DNA from: Entoloma clypeatum
Taxonomy: Eukaryota; Basidiomycota; Agaricomycetes; Agaricales; Entolomataceae
NCBI GenBank assembly: GCA_963565915.1
Contig: OY751488.1
Location: 806,001 to 870,000 of the forward strand
DNA length: 64,000 nucleotides
Direction: 5' to 3'
Shown here one piece after another: positions 32,101 through 44,208 of this stretch (positions are counted from its first letter, which is position 1; every line of letters starts with the position of its first letter). Position numbers and translations under genes: made by a program. The notes below the pieces were generated by a model, which was given only the letters and a program-made list of their open reading frames with translations, made no database searches and was not told where the DNA came from.

Positions 32101-33662
32101 GTATAGTTGACGCTCGATACCATCAGCACATTTTACCACCATTCCATATTTATACGCATGAAGGAAATCGTCGTCCAGTATTAATCTCCAAATGCTGTGC
32201 ATAAGCTCTCGTCTACAATGAGTCATGAGGTCCTTCTTCCGTGTCCCCCATTTCTCATAGAAAGAGGTGGCGAAGTCTTGAAAGGAATCGGGAAGAGAAG
32301 GAATATATGCAACATGTTGGCAAGCACCTGAGTTTGGCTGTGCACGAAGATATTTCGACACATTGCCAAAATGTAGATAGATCGGCCAGAGTTTTGCGAT
32401 ACCAAAATTAGCAAGGTGGGTGCTGTCAGACCAGAACATAAGAGCAGCTATGGTCTTCTCTCGCTTGCAATCTGGCTCATCTGGAGGAACGGGGGCACGC
32501 TGGACTCTATCATGTTCATCAATGAAGACATCCAAGTTGTAAACTTCTGAAAAGACCCGTTCTTCTTCACCGCTCGGACGCAAATGAAATAGCTTGAAGG
32601 GCGAGAAGTGAAAGTGAGAAGCGAGGGATGATGAGAATGAAGCTCGGATAACGGCTGTCAACTTCCGATAGTAGAGTCCTGGAATGGAAAATATGTGTGG
32701 TGGTACATCCTTTGAACCTGAGGGAACTTCGATGTCAACATTTGTCATTTGAAAAGAGTCCAGGAAGGGAGATTGCTTGTCTGCAGCATCGCTTCGTCGA
32801 TACTCTCTTGCTGCAGTAAATCCTTGCAGATAATTGAGCTTGAAATTAGGGTCGAGAAGGACCTCATTTACGAGATGGTTGACCTCTCCATCTGACTTGG
32901 TTGGTGCACCTGAGTCCTTCCAGTTCATAAGCATTTCGATGGATTCATTTCGATGGATAGGTGTTGGAGATGATGGTAGCGCATATGTGGAATCTACGCC
33001 GTTGTTTTCTCCAGTTCGATGAAGATCCTCTTTTAAAACAAAGGAGTCAGGGTCAAAAGATGGTCGGTAGAGGTACTCTCGCAGCAAACGAAAGGAATTC
33101 AGAGCCGTCCGCAGTTGATTTCGCACGATGAGACGAACTCGAGGTAACACTAGAGCTGCTGGTAACTCAGGTTCTTCATCAAGTGGCCGCAAAGGTTCAG
33201 GATTGATATCATCATAGCGAGCGGGCATCCGATAATTCCGCGTTGGTCGACCTGCTTGTGTAAGTTGCGGACAAGGAGGCGGTGGAGGAGACAGAGATGG
33301 CAAGGGTTCGAAGGCAGGCTCGGCAATGACAAGATCATGGTATGTGGGCTGAACGCCCACCCCAGAGCCCTGGGGGAGTTCTGCACTACTCTCCCCTGCT
33401 CCAGCAACAGGCTGTTCCTGGATAAACTAAATTGGTCATGATCTTTGTTAATCGCTGCAAAAAGACCTACTCCTAGCGTTAAGCGCAGCTTGCGGTCTTT
33501 GAGTTTTGCTTGCTTGACCTTGTTCAAAGCAACTGTAGCTTTTCGCCGTCGATCCGCCTCACTCCCGTGTTTCAGATAAGCTTGACATTTCTTCTGGTGT
33601 TGCCGAAGACCACCAGCAGATAAAGCACTAAACTTCTCTGGACACCGCTTGCATGGAAACAT
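29111..33662 (-). pseudogene. Plavaka-type transposase, multi-exon, probably decayed
   Basis: Starts at the ATG 33662 with a C2H2-like finger (MFPCKRCPEKF..HQKKC). Exons: 33662-33471, 33417-32063, 32013-31769, 31722-31553, 31498-31390, 31319-30912, 30855-30571, 30514-29975, 29582-29523, 29474-29111. Landmarks of Plavaka transposases (CACTA-related cut-and-paste elements of Agaricomycetes): MFWSDSTHLANFGIAKLWPI, THCRRELMHSIWRLILDDDF, FTYSADYPEKVLLATIRDKG, CPCPRCLVSK, DLLHEFELGVWKALF, STQV-GELAHKIVKRLYG, WVRWFGQEPGYRSGFRRARL and FVDRDMIMRYFGGG, followed by an acidic tail. Most splices keep frame; the junctions 31769/31722 and 29975/29582 do not, and the latter intron is unusually long, so the gene is probably inactive. 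Confidence 0.85.
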
Positions 33663-33938
33663 AAACGATGTGCAGAGAAAGAGCAGAAGCAAAGATAGAG
33701 AGAAAAAGATTGCTACTCGCAGCTTTGGGGAACTTGGAGGTCGTTTCACCATCGATGCGAAAAGAGATGTGATTCAAGGCACTAAGTAATCCACAGGGGT
33801 ATTGTGATGCATGGGACGCCATAGAGACAGATATTTTTCTAATTCGGGCGTCAAGTAAATTTCAAATGCCAATAATATAAAGCAGGCAACGACGTACCAC
33901 TTGATGTTTGTATTCCCCCTTTTCTCCCCCTTTTCTGC
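33663..33938. promoter_or_regulatory. Divergent intergenic region between Plavaka and DUF6698 genes
   Basis: The two start codons, 33662 (minus) and 33939 (plus), are back to back across 276 bp. A pyrimidine-rich tract (about 33915-33935) precedes the DUF6698 start. A shared bidirectional promoter is inferred from position only. Confidence 0.5.
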
Positions 33939-35564
33939 ATGCCCTCCTCTCCTTCATCCACTCATGCTGAGAGCAACCCTCAAGGACCTAGCCCTGATGG
34001 CTCCGATGACCATGTTGATGCAGCCCTTTGGAGATGACGATACCTAGCCCTCCAAGACAAGGTGAACAGCTCTCCGAAGTCATCTAAAAGAAAGTCTGGG
34101 TAAGTTGCGTTCAAACGAGACTACAATCCATGCTCCAGTCCCATGATCTTACTTTCAGTAACACAACATCTGCAAGTCAGCTCGGCCGTGGTATACGAAA
34201 GGTGGTCTTTATCTGTGGAGATATCAGAGACCTTGTATGTGATTCAGACAAGCATCACACTTACCTAGAAGATATGAATGACTTGGATCTCAACAACGAG
34301 TTTGATGGCCTTACAGAGGATGAGGTTGTGGACTTGAAGCACGAGTTGAGTTTCCCACCTTGTTTGAATGTTTGTTTGGCTAACACGTGATGACAAGTTG
34401 GGAACGCAGCTACACAGCGGTGCAGGAGCTCAGCCGCCTCATTCCCAACTTTCAGAAGAGGATCGACGAAGGTTTGCCAGAGGAGCTCACGACATTTTAT
34501 GCAGAGGTTTGTCATATTTTGACACAGTCTTATTCACGTACATGGTACGAATCAGCACTAGCTTCAGCGTGGTGCCAACGGCGCTCGTAGTGACGACCTG
34601 AACCGCATTCGCGAGTGCGTCACCGAGTGGTTGAACCAGGGCAGCCCCACACCCTCTCCTCTGTTGGAGACCTGTTCCCGCAAGAATCGAGGAATTGAAC
34701 ATGATGCTACCGGGCGTCTTTTATGTCCTGCGGAGTTTGATTGGGACAATCGAGAGTGAGTCATTGATGTTCAATCCTCAGCCTCCCATGTACTTTCTGA
34801 ATTCTCGTCTACAGCATTCGCGCTAAGCTGCATGCAGGTGATGAGGAGTGCGACTGGCTCTCTAGCTACCACTCTAGGTATTTCTATGCAAAGTACGAAC
34901 CAAACGCGAACCGGCTGCAGGATGGGTATCTGAAAAGCACGCTCCTCGTCAAAGTATGTTGTTTTTCTCAACTGATAGGTTCCCTTGCTCACGACTCAAT
35001 AAACCTCAAGGTCTACAAGAGTATATTCACATCACCCTCCTCGGCAAAGAATGATTCGGCGGAGCAAGACGATGGGGAAAACACACCTCCAGCAAAATCG
35101 CAGAAGACCTCCTATAACAACAAGCCCGTCCGCCGAAACGTAGCATCAAAACTCCACCTGAATAACAAGGTTACCTCTCGATCGATTGCATATGCTGCCG
35201 TACAGGTATGTGTGCTTTTTTGTATATGATCATATGCTCACACCTGTGTTCCAGCTCCATTTCAACCTGCAAACTGCAGATCGGTGGTATGAAATTTACG
35301 GGGGATTCGACTATCGGGGTCTCTACAACTATGTTGTTGACTTCTTTGAGGATACTCTGGGGCCCGCCGCAAAGAAACATAACCAGGATCTCCTTGATTG
35401 GTGGTCTCTGTGAGTTTTTATCAGTCTCAAAGATCGTTGCACTAATTAACAATGATGATAGGAAAGTTTTCCCAGCTACTGCCGTTCGTCGCCAGACAAA
35501 CACCTCTGCTTCTCGCAAAGCATTTAAGCAGCAGCGTGTGGCTCGCGAGCATGAGGTGATTTGA
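33939..35564 (+). pseudogene. DUF6698-family gene, eight exons, one in-frame stop
   Basis: Exons 33939-34099, 34159-34344, 34398-34506, 34562-34755, 34815-34953, 35011-35205, 35255-35409 and 35462-35564 all join in phase to 413 residues. The only defect is a TGA at 34035-34037 (codon 33, in WR*RYLALQD, where Arg is expected). Landmarks: QLGRGIRKVVFICGDIRDLV, LSRLIPNFQKRI, LQRGANGARSDDLNRIRECV, RGIEHDATGRLLCPAEFDWD, SIRAKLHAGDEECDW, and VYKSIFTSPSSA. I know this pattern as DUF6698, abundant and transposon-associated in Agaricomycetes; biochemical function unknown. A downstream start or readthrough could still yield most of the protein. Confidence 0.75.
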
Positions 35565-35982
35565 GCTGGACCCCTCACGATCAGCCTACATCCTCCTAGT
35601 ATCGATATCATGTTGCTATTAGTAGTTAAAAATATATTGCTTCCTTGATATGACAGTTCACTCTAGCCTCAAATAATGATATGGTCAATTATGAACCCAT
35701 TTGAGTCAAATATCGTGCAGATAGTTTGGAGAAAGATTGCACCTGCTCAGTCGCCATTATGAACCCATTCGAGTCTGATATCGTGCAGATAGTTTGAAGA
35801 GATATTGCGGCCGCTCGGTCACCATGCAACAGCATGACATCAACACATCATAGTACAGCATTATTATAATAAATTCATGATACGACATCTGAAATACAAT
35901 TCGGACCTGCTACTGTCTTGTTATAAATAGCATTGTGAGTTGATCTATAATATTATAACAAGTTTGTAAGGCCGACAACCAT
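35565..35982. repeat. Gap with a 68-bp tandem duplication
   Basis: ATTATGAACCCATTTGAGTC at 35688 and ATTATGAACCCATTCGAGTC at 35756 begin two copies of a 68-bp unit (35688-35823) that share ATATCGTGCAGATAGTTTG. Nothing coding is seen in the rest; the left terminus of the Plavaka/DUF6698 element may lie here. Confidence 0.6.
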
Positions 35983-36498
35983 CTATAATGCCTTTCGGGA
36001 GCTCATGAGAGCCACCAACGCGGTCTTCTGTGTCAACCCGCGGGAGTCGGCCCACCCGTAATGAATCCGCCGAGCGAAACGACCGAAATAGGTGCCTTTG
36101 GTGACGACGAGGAGACCGTCGTAGCGCGTAACGTCGGGAGAAGCCAGGGAAATCCATTCAGATTGTAAAATAAATGTCCTTTTTCCGAATCTTCCGAAAA
36201 TCTTTCGTTGCTCGTCTCGCATACCCCCATATATAAACATCATCTGGTTTTCGAGCTCGCCGCCATTCACCACTGCCTTGACTTTGACGCCTTCGAAACA
36301 GGGATCCAGGAGAACGTGTGGTTGCGCTGGTGTCGCGGTGAGGTTTGCGAGGCCATCTGGTGCCACAGGAGTCCTGGCAGACGGATCCCATGCAGGTGTA
36401 TATGCCGGGGTTCAACAAGAATTCCACATGGGTGTTCTAGTACTAGTACCAGCAGCGGCACCATTGTATTGTTCCAAAAGTGTGGGGAGCGACACGTT
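35983..36498 (-). pseudogene. 3' part of an Spt5-like KOW-domain gene
   Basis: Read on the minus strand from the Copia LTR edge, the frame gives the proline-rich run TPAYTPAWDPSARTPVAP, typical of the C-terminal region of Spt5-like proteins. Then come LLDPCFEGVKVKAVVNGGEL, FILQSEWISLASPDVTRYDG and LLVVTKGTYFGRFARRIHYG, ending at 35983. A TGA at 36412-36414 lies where Arg is expected. Spt5 forms the DSIF elongation factor; mushrooms also carry many divergent Spt5-like copies of unclear role. The 5' half is at 42277-43910, on the other side of the Copia element. Confidence 0.72.
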
Positions 36499-36807
36499 TG
36501 TTGAAGTTCCACCTGGGCGTTAGCCACAGATGTACTGAGCAACCAGCTACAGTGGAAGTACTCTACATAACCGTTCTAGCCACTTACATGGTTTGGGAGG
36601 GGTGAGGCTGGTGAGAGCGGTTGAGGCTGGTAAGAGCGATGGAGCTGGTTAAGAGTCAAGAGACAACTTGTTGATATTGACAGTTTCCTGGTCTTATATA
36701 CTGTACTACTGTTTGTACCAACCAAACAAGTATGTAATGAAGATATGTAAAGGTCACGTGATGTAATCTAATCTAATCTAATCTATGTGATGGGAAAAGT
36801 TTCAACA
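36499..36807 (-). repeat. 3' LTR of Copia copy 1
   Basis: Terminal TGTTGAA and TTCAACA inverted ends, 309 bp. Carries a TATA-like run on the minus strand and a GATTA-type pentanucleotide run (AATCT repeated on the plus strand) near 36767-36785. Confidence 0.92.
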
Positions 36808-36882
36808 CCCCCCCATATTTAGTACATATTTCTAAATACATCTTACTTTTTCCCACATACATATATAGGTACTTTGTTTCGC

Positions 36883-39800
36883 CTAGTTTTTTATCAATCT
36901 GAAGTACGGGATAAACTTGGAAAAGAGGATTTTCCCCAGATTCTTAGTTAAGAGGTCTGCAGGGTTGTTCACTCCTTCAATAAATTCGACCGTAATTATC
37001 CCTTCGGAGACTTTTTCTCTGACGAAGTGGAATCGCACGTCAATGTGCTTGGATCGCTTCTCAGTTACAGGGTTGGATGCAATGAAAACGGAGCCGTTGT
37101 TATCTCCGTAGATCGGTACTGATCCGATCTGCATTCCAAGTTCAGCAAGCATGCTTCTCAGCCATGTTGCTGCACGACTGCAGTCTGATAACGCCATATA
37201 CTCTGCTTCTGTGGAAGAGAGGGCGATGGTCTTTTGCGCCGATGATACCCATGTTACTGCTCCAGACGCCAGTGATATGAAGAAGCCAGTGGTAGACCTC
37301 CTCGTGTTTTCATCTGACGCCCAGTCGGAGTCTGTGAATGCATAGATTCCTTTCCCTGAGTCACCATCATACATGATTGCGTAATTTTTTGTCGCTTTCA
37401 GATACCTGCAAATATCCCTAGCCACTTCTAAATGGCGTTTGGTGGGATTTGCGGAAAATTGCGACATTTTGATCACGGCAAAACAGATGTCTGGCCTTGT
37501 TCCAATCATCAGATATAGAAGTGATCCGATGACGGATTGGTACTTTGATTGAAGTTCTGCATTGGGTTCATCTTCGGACATCATGGGTTTGTAGCCCGTA
37601 GGAAGTGGGGTATGGGTGGTGTTAGATTCGCTCATCCCCATTCATTCGAGTATTTTCTCAAGGTAAGGTACTTGATCGATGAAGATACGTTTCCTGTGTT
37701 GCCTTATTTGGATAGAGAGAAATTCTTTCGGTTCCCCATCAGGCACAAGGTGCCCTAGGTCCCTACATTCCCATGTGGTCATGAAGGCCTTCTTTTTCTC
37801 TAGCGTATATTCCCGGTTTGTGCCAAGAAAAGCAGAGTCGTCAACATAGATGACGGCGATTACAATTTCCCCGCTGGTACTTTTGTGAATGAACACTCCC
37901 GCATCGGAGTGAAGCCGGACAAAGCCGAGCTTTTTCATGGAGGAATCAAGTTCCCTCCACCAGGCTAATGCGGCCTGCTTAAGTCCATATAGAGCTTTGA
38001 ATAGTTGGTACATGAGGTGTTCTTTCCCTTTTACTATGTAGCCCTCAGGCTGTCGCATGTAAATGACTTCACGGAGCGTTCCATAGAGGAAGGCTGATGA
38101 GACGTCCAAAAGTGTCATGAACCACCCTTCAAGGGCTGTCAATGCCAGTATTAATCGGACGGTTTCATATCTTACGACTGGTGAGAAGATCTGATCAAAG
38201 TCGATCCCTTCTACCTGTGAAAAGCCTTTTGCGACAAGGCATGCTTTCAGACGCCCGTCGGATTTTTCGTTATAAACCCATTTGTTCCTTAGAGCTTTCC
38301 TCCCTGCAGGCAGGGGTACTAGCTCTGTGATCACCCCGCGGCGTTTGAGCATATCTAGCTCTTTACGTTCAGCCGCATACCAGTCTTCTTTATTTGGAAG
38401 AGGGTATATGTCTTTATGGGACATGTCGACAATGCCAACTTGGACTGATATCGCCTCCATCAGGAGGTCATTCATCCATGCCGTTTGACCGCCCAATCTC
38501 CGTCTTCGATCTAATTTTTCAAGATCAGACGCTGGAGTGTCTTCCCCATAGATGCTTCCTGGCATCTTCCGAACTCGTCGTTCCCTGATCGGTCGATCTG
38601 GTACTTGCTCGGGTTCCGGAGTGGGTACTCGCGGTTCATCATCAGGCTCACTGGCAGGCAATTCGTTGTCTGATTCAGGTTGATCCTGTTCAATGGGAAG
38701 TGGGTCATGAGGTGTTTCGTTGTGACTGTCGTCGTCATTGCTGCCGGGAATGAGATCCTCAAACTCATCAGCCGGCTCTGGGTTTTCCATTTCTGGGTGG
38801 TTTTCTGGCAACGGGTCGATATGGCATCTAGGGTACTTGCTTTCATCAAAGATAGCTTTCCCTCCCATGAAAATCGTGTTGGTCTCAGGATCCATGAAGC
38901 GGTATCCTTTGACCCCTGGTTTCGATCCGAGATAAATCATCAATCGGGATCTTGATTCCAGGGAGTTCCTATGTTTCTCCTTTGGGATATATACATATGC
39001 TTGACATCCAAATACTCTGACGCTGGACATGTCGGGGATCTCATTGGTCACCCTGAAGTAAGGGGTTTTCCATTCAAGACGCTGCATGGGGGTTCTGTTA
39101 TAGAGAAATGCTGCGTGTTCCAAACAGAATTCCCACCACATGGGCGGTAAGCATGCATCGAAGCGCAATGCCTGAGATTTTTCCCATAGTGTTCGATTGA
39201 TCCTTTCTGCTCTACCATTCTGCTGGTGCTGATATGGGAGCGTGACGTCGATCAGAATTCCATGATCGGCAAGTACATCTTTGTATTCGTCAAATTCTCC
39301 ACCTCCATCAACTCGCCACTTCTTAGGAGTAGCAGCAAATTGGTTCTGGATCATCGCAAGAAACTGTCTTAGTGCCGTGATGGCACCAGACTTTTTCCTA
39401 AGCAAGACGACCCAGACATGAGATGAAAAATCGTCCAGAAACGTGAGGAAGTATTTGTACTTGTGGTACGATGCCGTGGATATCTGTTTCAGGTCTGAAT
39501 GAATCAGGTTGAAGGGTTTGACAGCCCTCGTCATTGAATTGGGGTATGACTGATTCGGCATTTTCCCTTTGAGGCACCCCGTGCAGCTTTCCTGTGATTT
39601 CTCACGTACTAACGTTCTGGGTACTCCTTTGGTACTAGTGGGAATTTTATTGAGCGCCTGGTCATTTGGGTGGCCAAGACGTTTATGCCAGGTTTCAACA
39701 GTGATTTCGCTAGAGATCGCGTGGATTTGGTCATAGCGTATTTCAGTGTCTAACCAGTAAATGGTTTGTCCGATGAAATGAGGCGAAAACTGTATTTTGT

Positions 39801-41604
39801 TCAGCCCTTTAGAGATATTAATTTCTCCGCGCATTCCATCAACTTTGTAACCATGGTTAAGGAAGACGCCTAGGGACAATAGACGTGTGTCCATATCCGG
39901 AATATAAAATACCGGTCGTAGGAGATGGGTTTTAGTTTCCCCATTTAGGGTATGCCGTACTGGAACGGCCCCAACTCCAAGTATCTCCAGTTTCTTTCCC
40001 TTTGCAGCTGTTTGGACAAATCGCTTAGCCTTGAGAGGCCTGTAGTACGCAAAGTCCTTGAACTCATGGGTAAAGTGTAACGAGGCACCGGAGTCTAAGA
40101 TCCATTGTGCGCGTTCTTTCTCCTTACAGTGTGTGCATGACGCAAAGTGCTTTGTATATTTTTTATATAGATCGCTGTCAATATGATCCATACATTCTGC
40201 ACTAGTACTAGCTAATATTTTACATGTCTGAAAGGAGGTGTTATTAGTTTTCCTTAATTGGTCAGATTCAGGAGAGGGAGATGACGAACCGTCAAGTTCA
40301 ATAAGCCCATCTTCGAATTGATCCGGCCCCATTCGTTCCTGGTCGATGTCCATCATCTTCAGTGATTCTTCTATCGACGGGGCTACGCGACGCTGTTTAG
40401 CCGGCCTTTCGTCGATGTCAGGAATGATGGTATCTAGGATACAAAGGTTCGATCCAGAGGGTTGTGCGCTGATCTCTCAGGCGAGCTTTCGCACCCTTTC
40501 GTTCTTTTTCCACACTGACGGCTTTCCAGAAGGAAGCCCGGTGTACTGTGACAGAGGGGGGTTCATGCGTTGCAGGAGCGACTGCATTTTTTCGGAATCG
40601 GGCTGTGCGGTACTTGTCATTTTCCCGCGACCAGTGACGGTGGTGAAGGCCGGTGCTGGAAGAGGGGGGAAGTGAATGGCAGGAGCAACAAACTCAACTG
40701 TTTCTTCCACATGGTCGGACGTGTTGTCCGCATTGTTAGCGCTTTTCTTCTGATTGCGCCAACATCCCTTTCCCTTCTTCTTCTCAGAAGCGGTACTTGG
40801 ATCGGCCGAGTTAGGCTGCTCGTCAGCATCGTTCTGCGAGGTACTCGGCTTTTGCTGCCTTTCCCATTTGGGGTCCTGCCCCTTGCGCTTTGTCCCGGAG
40901 ATTTTCCGGGCCTGCTTGTTGGACGCCTGAGTAGACCCTACCGCATATTTGCGCCGGTATTCAGAGATGATGCTTTCGGCGATGGCCTTATAGGTGAAAT
41001 CGTCGGCGTCATAGACCTGGAAAAGGGCGGTGGAGAGTGACGACCAGGCGTCGGGAATTGCATTGGCCAGGATCATTGCCTGCATCAGATCGGGGACGAC
41101 AAAGCTCGAATCGGCGAGCCGGGAGAAAAGAGACCCCAGGCGTTCAATTTCAGGCACGGGGTCGCGTCCAGACAGCTTGTAGGTGGCGGTGGCCTTGAAA
41201 TCACCGAAGATGACAGCCGGGGATACCTTGGAGTAGGCATCCTTCAGCGTTTTCCACGCGCCAAGTGCCGAGGTGCTGTCTTTGATGTGTCGTCTGATCG
41301 CCTCAGAGACTTTTAGACGGATCGCTCCAAGGGCTGTATCGTCGTCCCTAATCCAGGCCTTTTCTTCCTTGCGGAAGCCGGGCTGGTCAATAGTGGTAAC
41401 CAGTACAGGAGGAGCAGCAGCAGTGGCCCCAGGGGTGGAGACCGTGGTGGTGAAGTCGGCAATGACAGGGTGGGTGATGTCGCCAGAAACAAGGCGCCAT
41501 ACTCCTTGATGGAGGAGGTAGGACTTCATCCTTTTGGCCCAGCTTTGGTAGTTGATGCCGTCGAAGATGACGATGGAGTCGAGGGCGGAGCGGGAGGTAG
41601 ACAT
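36883..41604 (-). pseudogene. Copia gag-pol polyprotein, interrupted by two TGA codons
   Basis: Starts MSTSRSALDSIVIF at 41604 with a UBN2-type Gag (YQSWAKRMKSYLLHQGVW). Then protease (AQWILDSGASLHFTHEF), GAG-pre-integrase (TWHKRLGHPNDQALNK, C-x2-C in CTGCLKGK), integrase DDE (HSDLKQIS, then WRVDGGGEFDEYKD, QQNGRAERINRTLWE), RT (DVSSAFLYGTLREVIYM, IYVDDSAFLGTN) and RNase H (FTDSDWASDENTRRSTTGFF, IALSSTEAEYMALSDC), ending at 36883. Stops at 40477-40479 and 37642-37644 both fit CGA to TGA; the second copy in this window reads through the first position. Otherwise complete. Confidence 0.9.
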
Positions 41605-41947
41605 TTTTAGATGAATCTAAAAAAGGGTTCCCAATCAGTGATGTGTTATGAATATGATTCAAGAAAACAATTAAATGATTCCTTATGACATATTCCCTTT
41701 AGGAATAGCGGTCACGGGAAAACCCTTTATATGTCAGAAACGTATAAGGTGCGATCAACGTTTCCACATGGAGTGTACTAGGTCAATCCCCTTAGGGACG
41801 TCTCATGACAGGTACTTGTTGTAATGACGTTCCCAGGTTCATATGTGAAGAAGTAAGACTCAGAACCTAGATCTTTCGATCGGTTCTTTGCCAACCAGGG
41901 TAGAGTGGGCAGGTACTCGCTGTTGCCAGCGTTTCCCAAGTCCCTCT
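41605..41947 (-). other. Copia copy 1 leader
   Basis: The untranslated stretch between the primer site and gag. Its counterpart in copy 2 (61142-61483) is nearly the same sequence in the opposite orientation. No ORF. Confidence 0.6.
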
Positions 41948-41967
41948 GCTATCCGGGGCCCATAACC
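41948..41967 (-). promoter_or_regulatory. Primer binding site, half-tRNA type
   Basis: On the minus strand the sequence next to the LTR is GGTTATGGGCCCCGG. Its complement contains GGGCCCATAACC, which is the anticodon arm of eukaryotic initiator tRNA-Met (CAT anticodon) rather than the tRNA 3' end. Drosophila copia and yeast Ty5 prime from such a tRNA fragment. The same site occurs at 61122-61141. Confidence 0.65.
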
Positions 41968-42276
41968 TGTTGAAGTTCCACCTGGGCGTTAGCCACAGAT
42001 GTACTGAGCAACCAGCTACAGTGGAAGTACTCTACATAACCGTTCTAGCCACTTACATGGTTTGGGAGGGGTGAGGCTGGTGAGAGCGGTTGAGGCTGGT
42101 AAGAGCGATGGAGCTGGTTAAGAGTCAAGAGACAACTTATTGATATTGACAGTTTCCTGGTCTTATATACCGTACTACTGTTTGTACCAACCAAACAAGT
42201 ATGTAATGAAGATATGTAAAAGTCACATGATGTAATCTAATCTAATCTAATCTACATGATGGGAAAAGTTTCAACA
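41968..42276 (-). repeat. 5' LTR of Copia copy 1
   Basis: 309 bp, nearly identical to 36499-36807. Visible differences include CACGTG versus CACATG, a CpG change. Confidence 0.92.
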
Positions 42277-43910
42277 GGCCCTAGAGTGAGTGGCTGCATA
42301 GGTTCCTGCGGCGCAAGCCGCGAAGGAGGTTGCCAAGAAATAGCGTTGTTCCGGTGCACCGTGAAAGTCTAGGAAGGATGAGCATATAGTATACATGTGA
42401 AACACAGTCACCAACATTGATCGATTCCGACTCGCCTCCGTAAATGACGCTTTCTGCAGCGATGCCAGTACTATCGAGAACCGTCATATTATCGTCTTCG
42501 ACTTTGACCGCCCAACCCGTCCTATCTTTCGAAGCGCCTCGGAGGACCTTGATGAAATCCCCGACGCTGAAGGTTTTGCGGAGGTAGTTTTGTGGTAGGT
42601 CGATAATATAATCCGAATCCTCGAGAGCGATGTCGATATGGGTAGAACACACCTCACGTACAACACCCGTTTTACCACGAAAGCGACCTAAGATCACTGA
42701 TACCTTGTCGTGCGATATGAATTCCCATTCTAGAATCTGGGGAAATGGCGCGTCCATGATTTCAGGGTGTTCGCTCGCAAGGAACAGGCAATAAAGTTCG
42801 GTTGGCATGAAGACAAGGGACGTGCACACCGAATAAGGGCTGACGTCCTTGACCAGGAGCCCGTGATCGAATGTACGGCCTTCATAAATGAAGGTTTCGT
42901 CGATCGAGAAAGGTTTAGAGCTGTCGTGCATAATATGTCGTCCATTGCCGTTGATATCGAACAGTGGGGGAGTTGGGCGCCGATTTGTATGAGGACGCGG
43001 GCGTTTTAAACCAAACGCGTTCGGTAACGACTGCAAATGAGGAACCAAAAAGATACTTAACCCACCGTCTGGCTTCTTGTTGGAAACATAACCGACGTCC
43101 CCTCTGTATGTTCCTCAAAGAACGCGTACCCATTGACCTTCCTCAATATCTTCATGGCCTTTCTGTGGTGGAGTTAACGCCGCAACACGATCTTCGATAG
43201 GTATATTCATGGTGATGAGGCCACCCTTTTCATGGAGGATTCCAGGTGTTATGCGTAAAAGGTCACAGACCTTTGCTGACATTACCCCCTCGATGTAAAT
43301 ATATCCTGGGCGGTGTGGAGACCGGAAGGCTGATTGTATCTCGTGTTCTTCGGTCGCCATTTGTAAAAGTGTGTAAATCGCCTCATATTCTAATCCACGC
43401 TAAACAGAAAGGGACTGTGAGATAACGGCAATAAAAACAAGGAAAATAGCGACACATACACGGCACTTGACGCAAAACACAGGCCAGAATTTATATGGTA
43501 TGCATTCGACCATGGGCTGCAATCGCATCCTCGTAGGATCAGCATTCTCGGCCAGTAGCTCCCACACCCAGCTGGATTCGCCCTGCCTCTCGTCTGGATG
43601 ATCTGTGACGCGTTTGTCCGATTGACTGCGAGAGATAACGCGCTCCATAAATCTAACCCATTCTTCTTCTGTGTTTACTTGTTGATATTCCTCCAATGTA
43701 TGAGCACCTGCGGGAGGATTGACCGCGTACCGAACATCTTCATCGGCCACAACAAATTCTGGTAGAGACAATGAGAGATGATTGTACATTGGAGGGTTTG
43801 GGTATATTACCATCATCACTGGTCTCGTCTGCTGAGTTGTCCTCCTCCCTCTCATCAACTGCGGCTTCAACGTCGATGGATCCTGGCATAATGTCGACAC
43901 AGCTAACCAT
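42277..43910 (-). pseudogene. 5' part of an Spt5-like KOW-domain gene
   Basis: Exons 43910-43811, 43758-43460 and 43399 downward join in phase over 52- and 60-nt introns. An acidic N-terminus is followed by an NGN-like domain (FCVKCR-RGLEYEAIYTLLQM, then YIYIEGVMSAKVCDLLRITP) and KOW segments (IEEGQWVRVL, GTYRGDVGYV, VILGRFRGKTGVV, VLRGASKDRTGWAVKV). A TGA at 43115-43117 interrupts WVRVL*GTYRGD where Arg is expected. The frame is lost near 42380 and the Copia LTR begins at 42276. With 35983-36498 it makes one split gene. Confidence 0.75.
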
Positions 43911-44013
43911 GTTAATCAGTCAGACTGGAGATGCAACGCGCTCTGCGCGTGTGGTGTTCCAATACTTCAGTAGCCACAATCCAGTACTAATGTACTGATG
44001 TACTGACAACAAA

Positions 44014-44208
44014 TCAAGACTTACCCGTTCGTGGACTTTGAAGGAGGAAAGCGTCACGTGTTGGACGAGCGAAATTTCCTAAAATGGGCCCCCGGTTATG
44101 TTTAACCGGGAGCGGTTGAGGTTGCCTTGAGCCAAAAGGAAGCACCGATGGATTTCTCACGGTCTTCTCTTGACTTCGAACGACAACATCGCTAGAACCA
44201 AGAGACAT
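44014..44208 (-). other. Possible upstream exon of the Spt5-like gene
   Basis: A 64-residue frame starting MSLGSSDVVVRSQEKTVRNP ends at a good donor (ACGGGTAAGT) about 100 bp before the acidic exon. No acceptor joins it in frame with the acidic exon, so either the first exon is different or a frameshift has occurred. Confidence 0.35.

Larger units (their letters stand above)
36499..42276 (-). mobile_element. Ty1/Copia LTR retrotransposon, copy 1, 5778 bp
   Basis: Bounded by 309-bp LTRs (36499-36807 and 41968-42276) that differ at only a handful of sites, so insertion was recent. A C-run at 36808-36814 is the minus-strand polypurine tract, and a tRNA-type primer site is at 41948-41967. Gag and pol fill the interior. 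The 5-bp flanks do not match (ACGTT before 36499, GGCCC after 42276), so the expected target duplication is absent. Confidence 0.92.

Noticed and set aside
35688..35823. 68-bp tandem repeat as a possible CRISPR-like or regulatory array
   Set aside because: Only two copies with no spacers; a eukaryotic local duplication is sufficient.
40570..41040. Plus-strand frames opposite Copia gag in both copies
   Set aside because: The same antisense frames appear in both Copia copies only because gag is conserved; no splice sites or independent motifs, unlike the Gypsy antisense gene.
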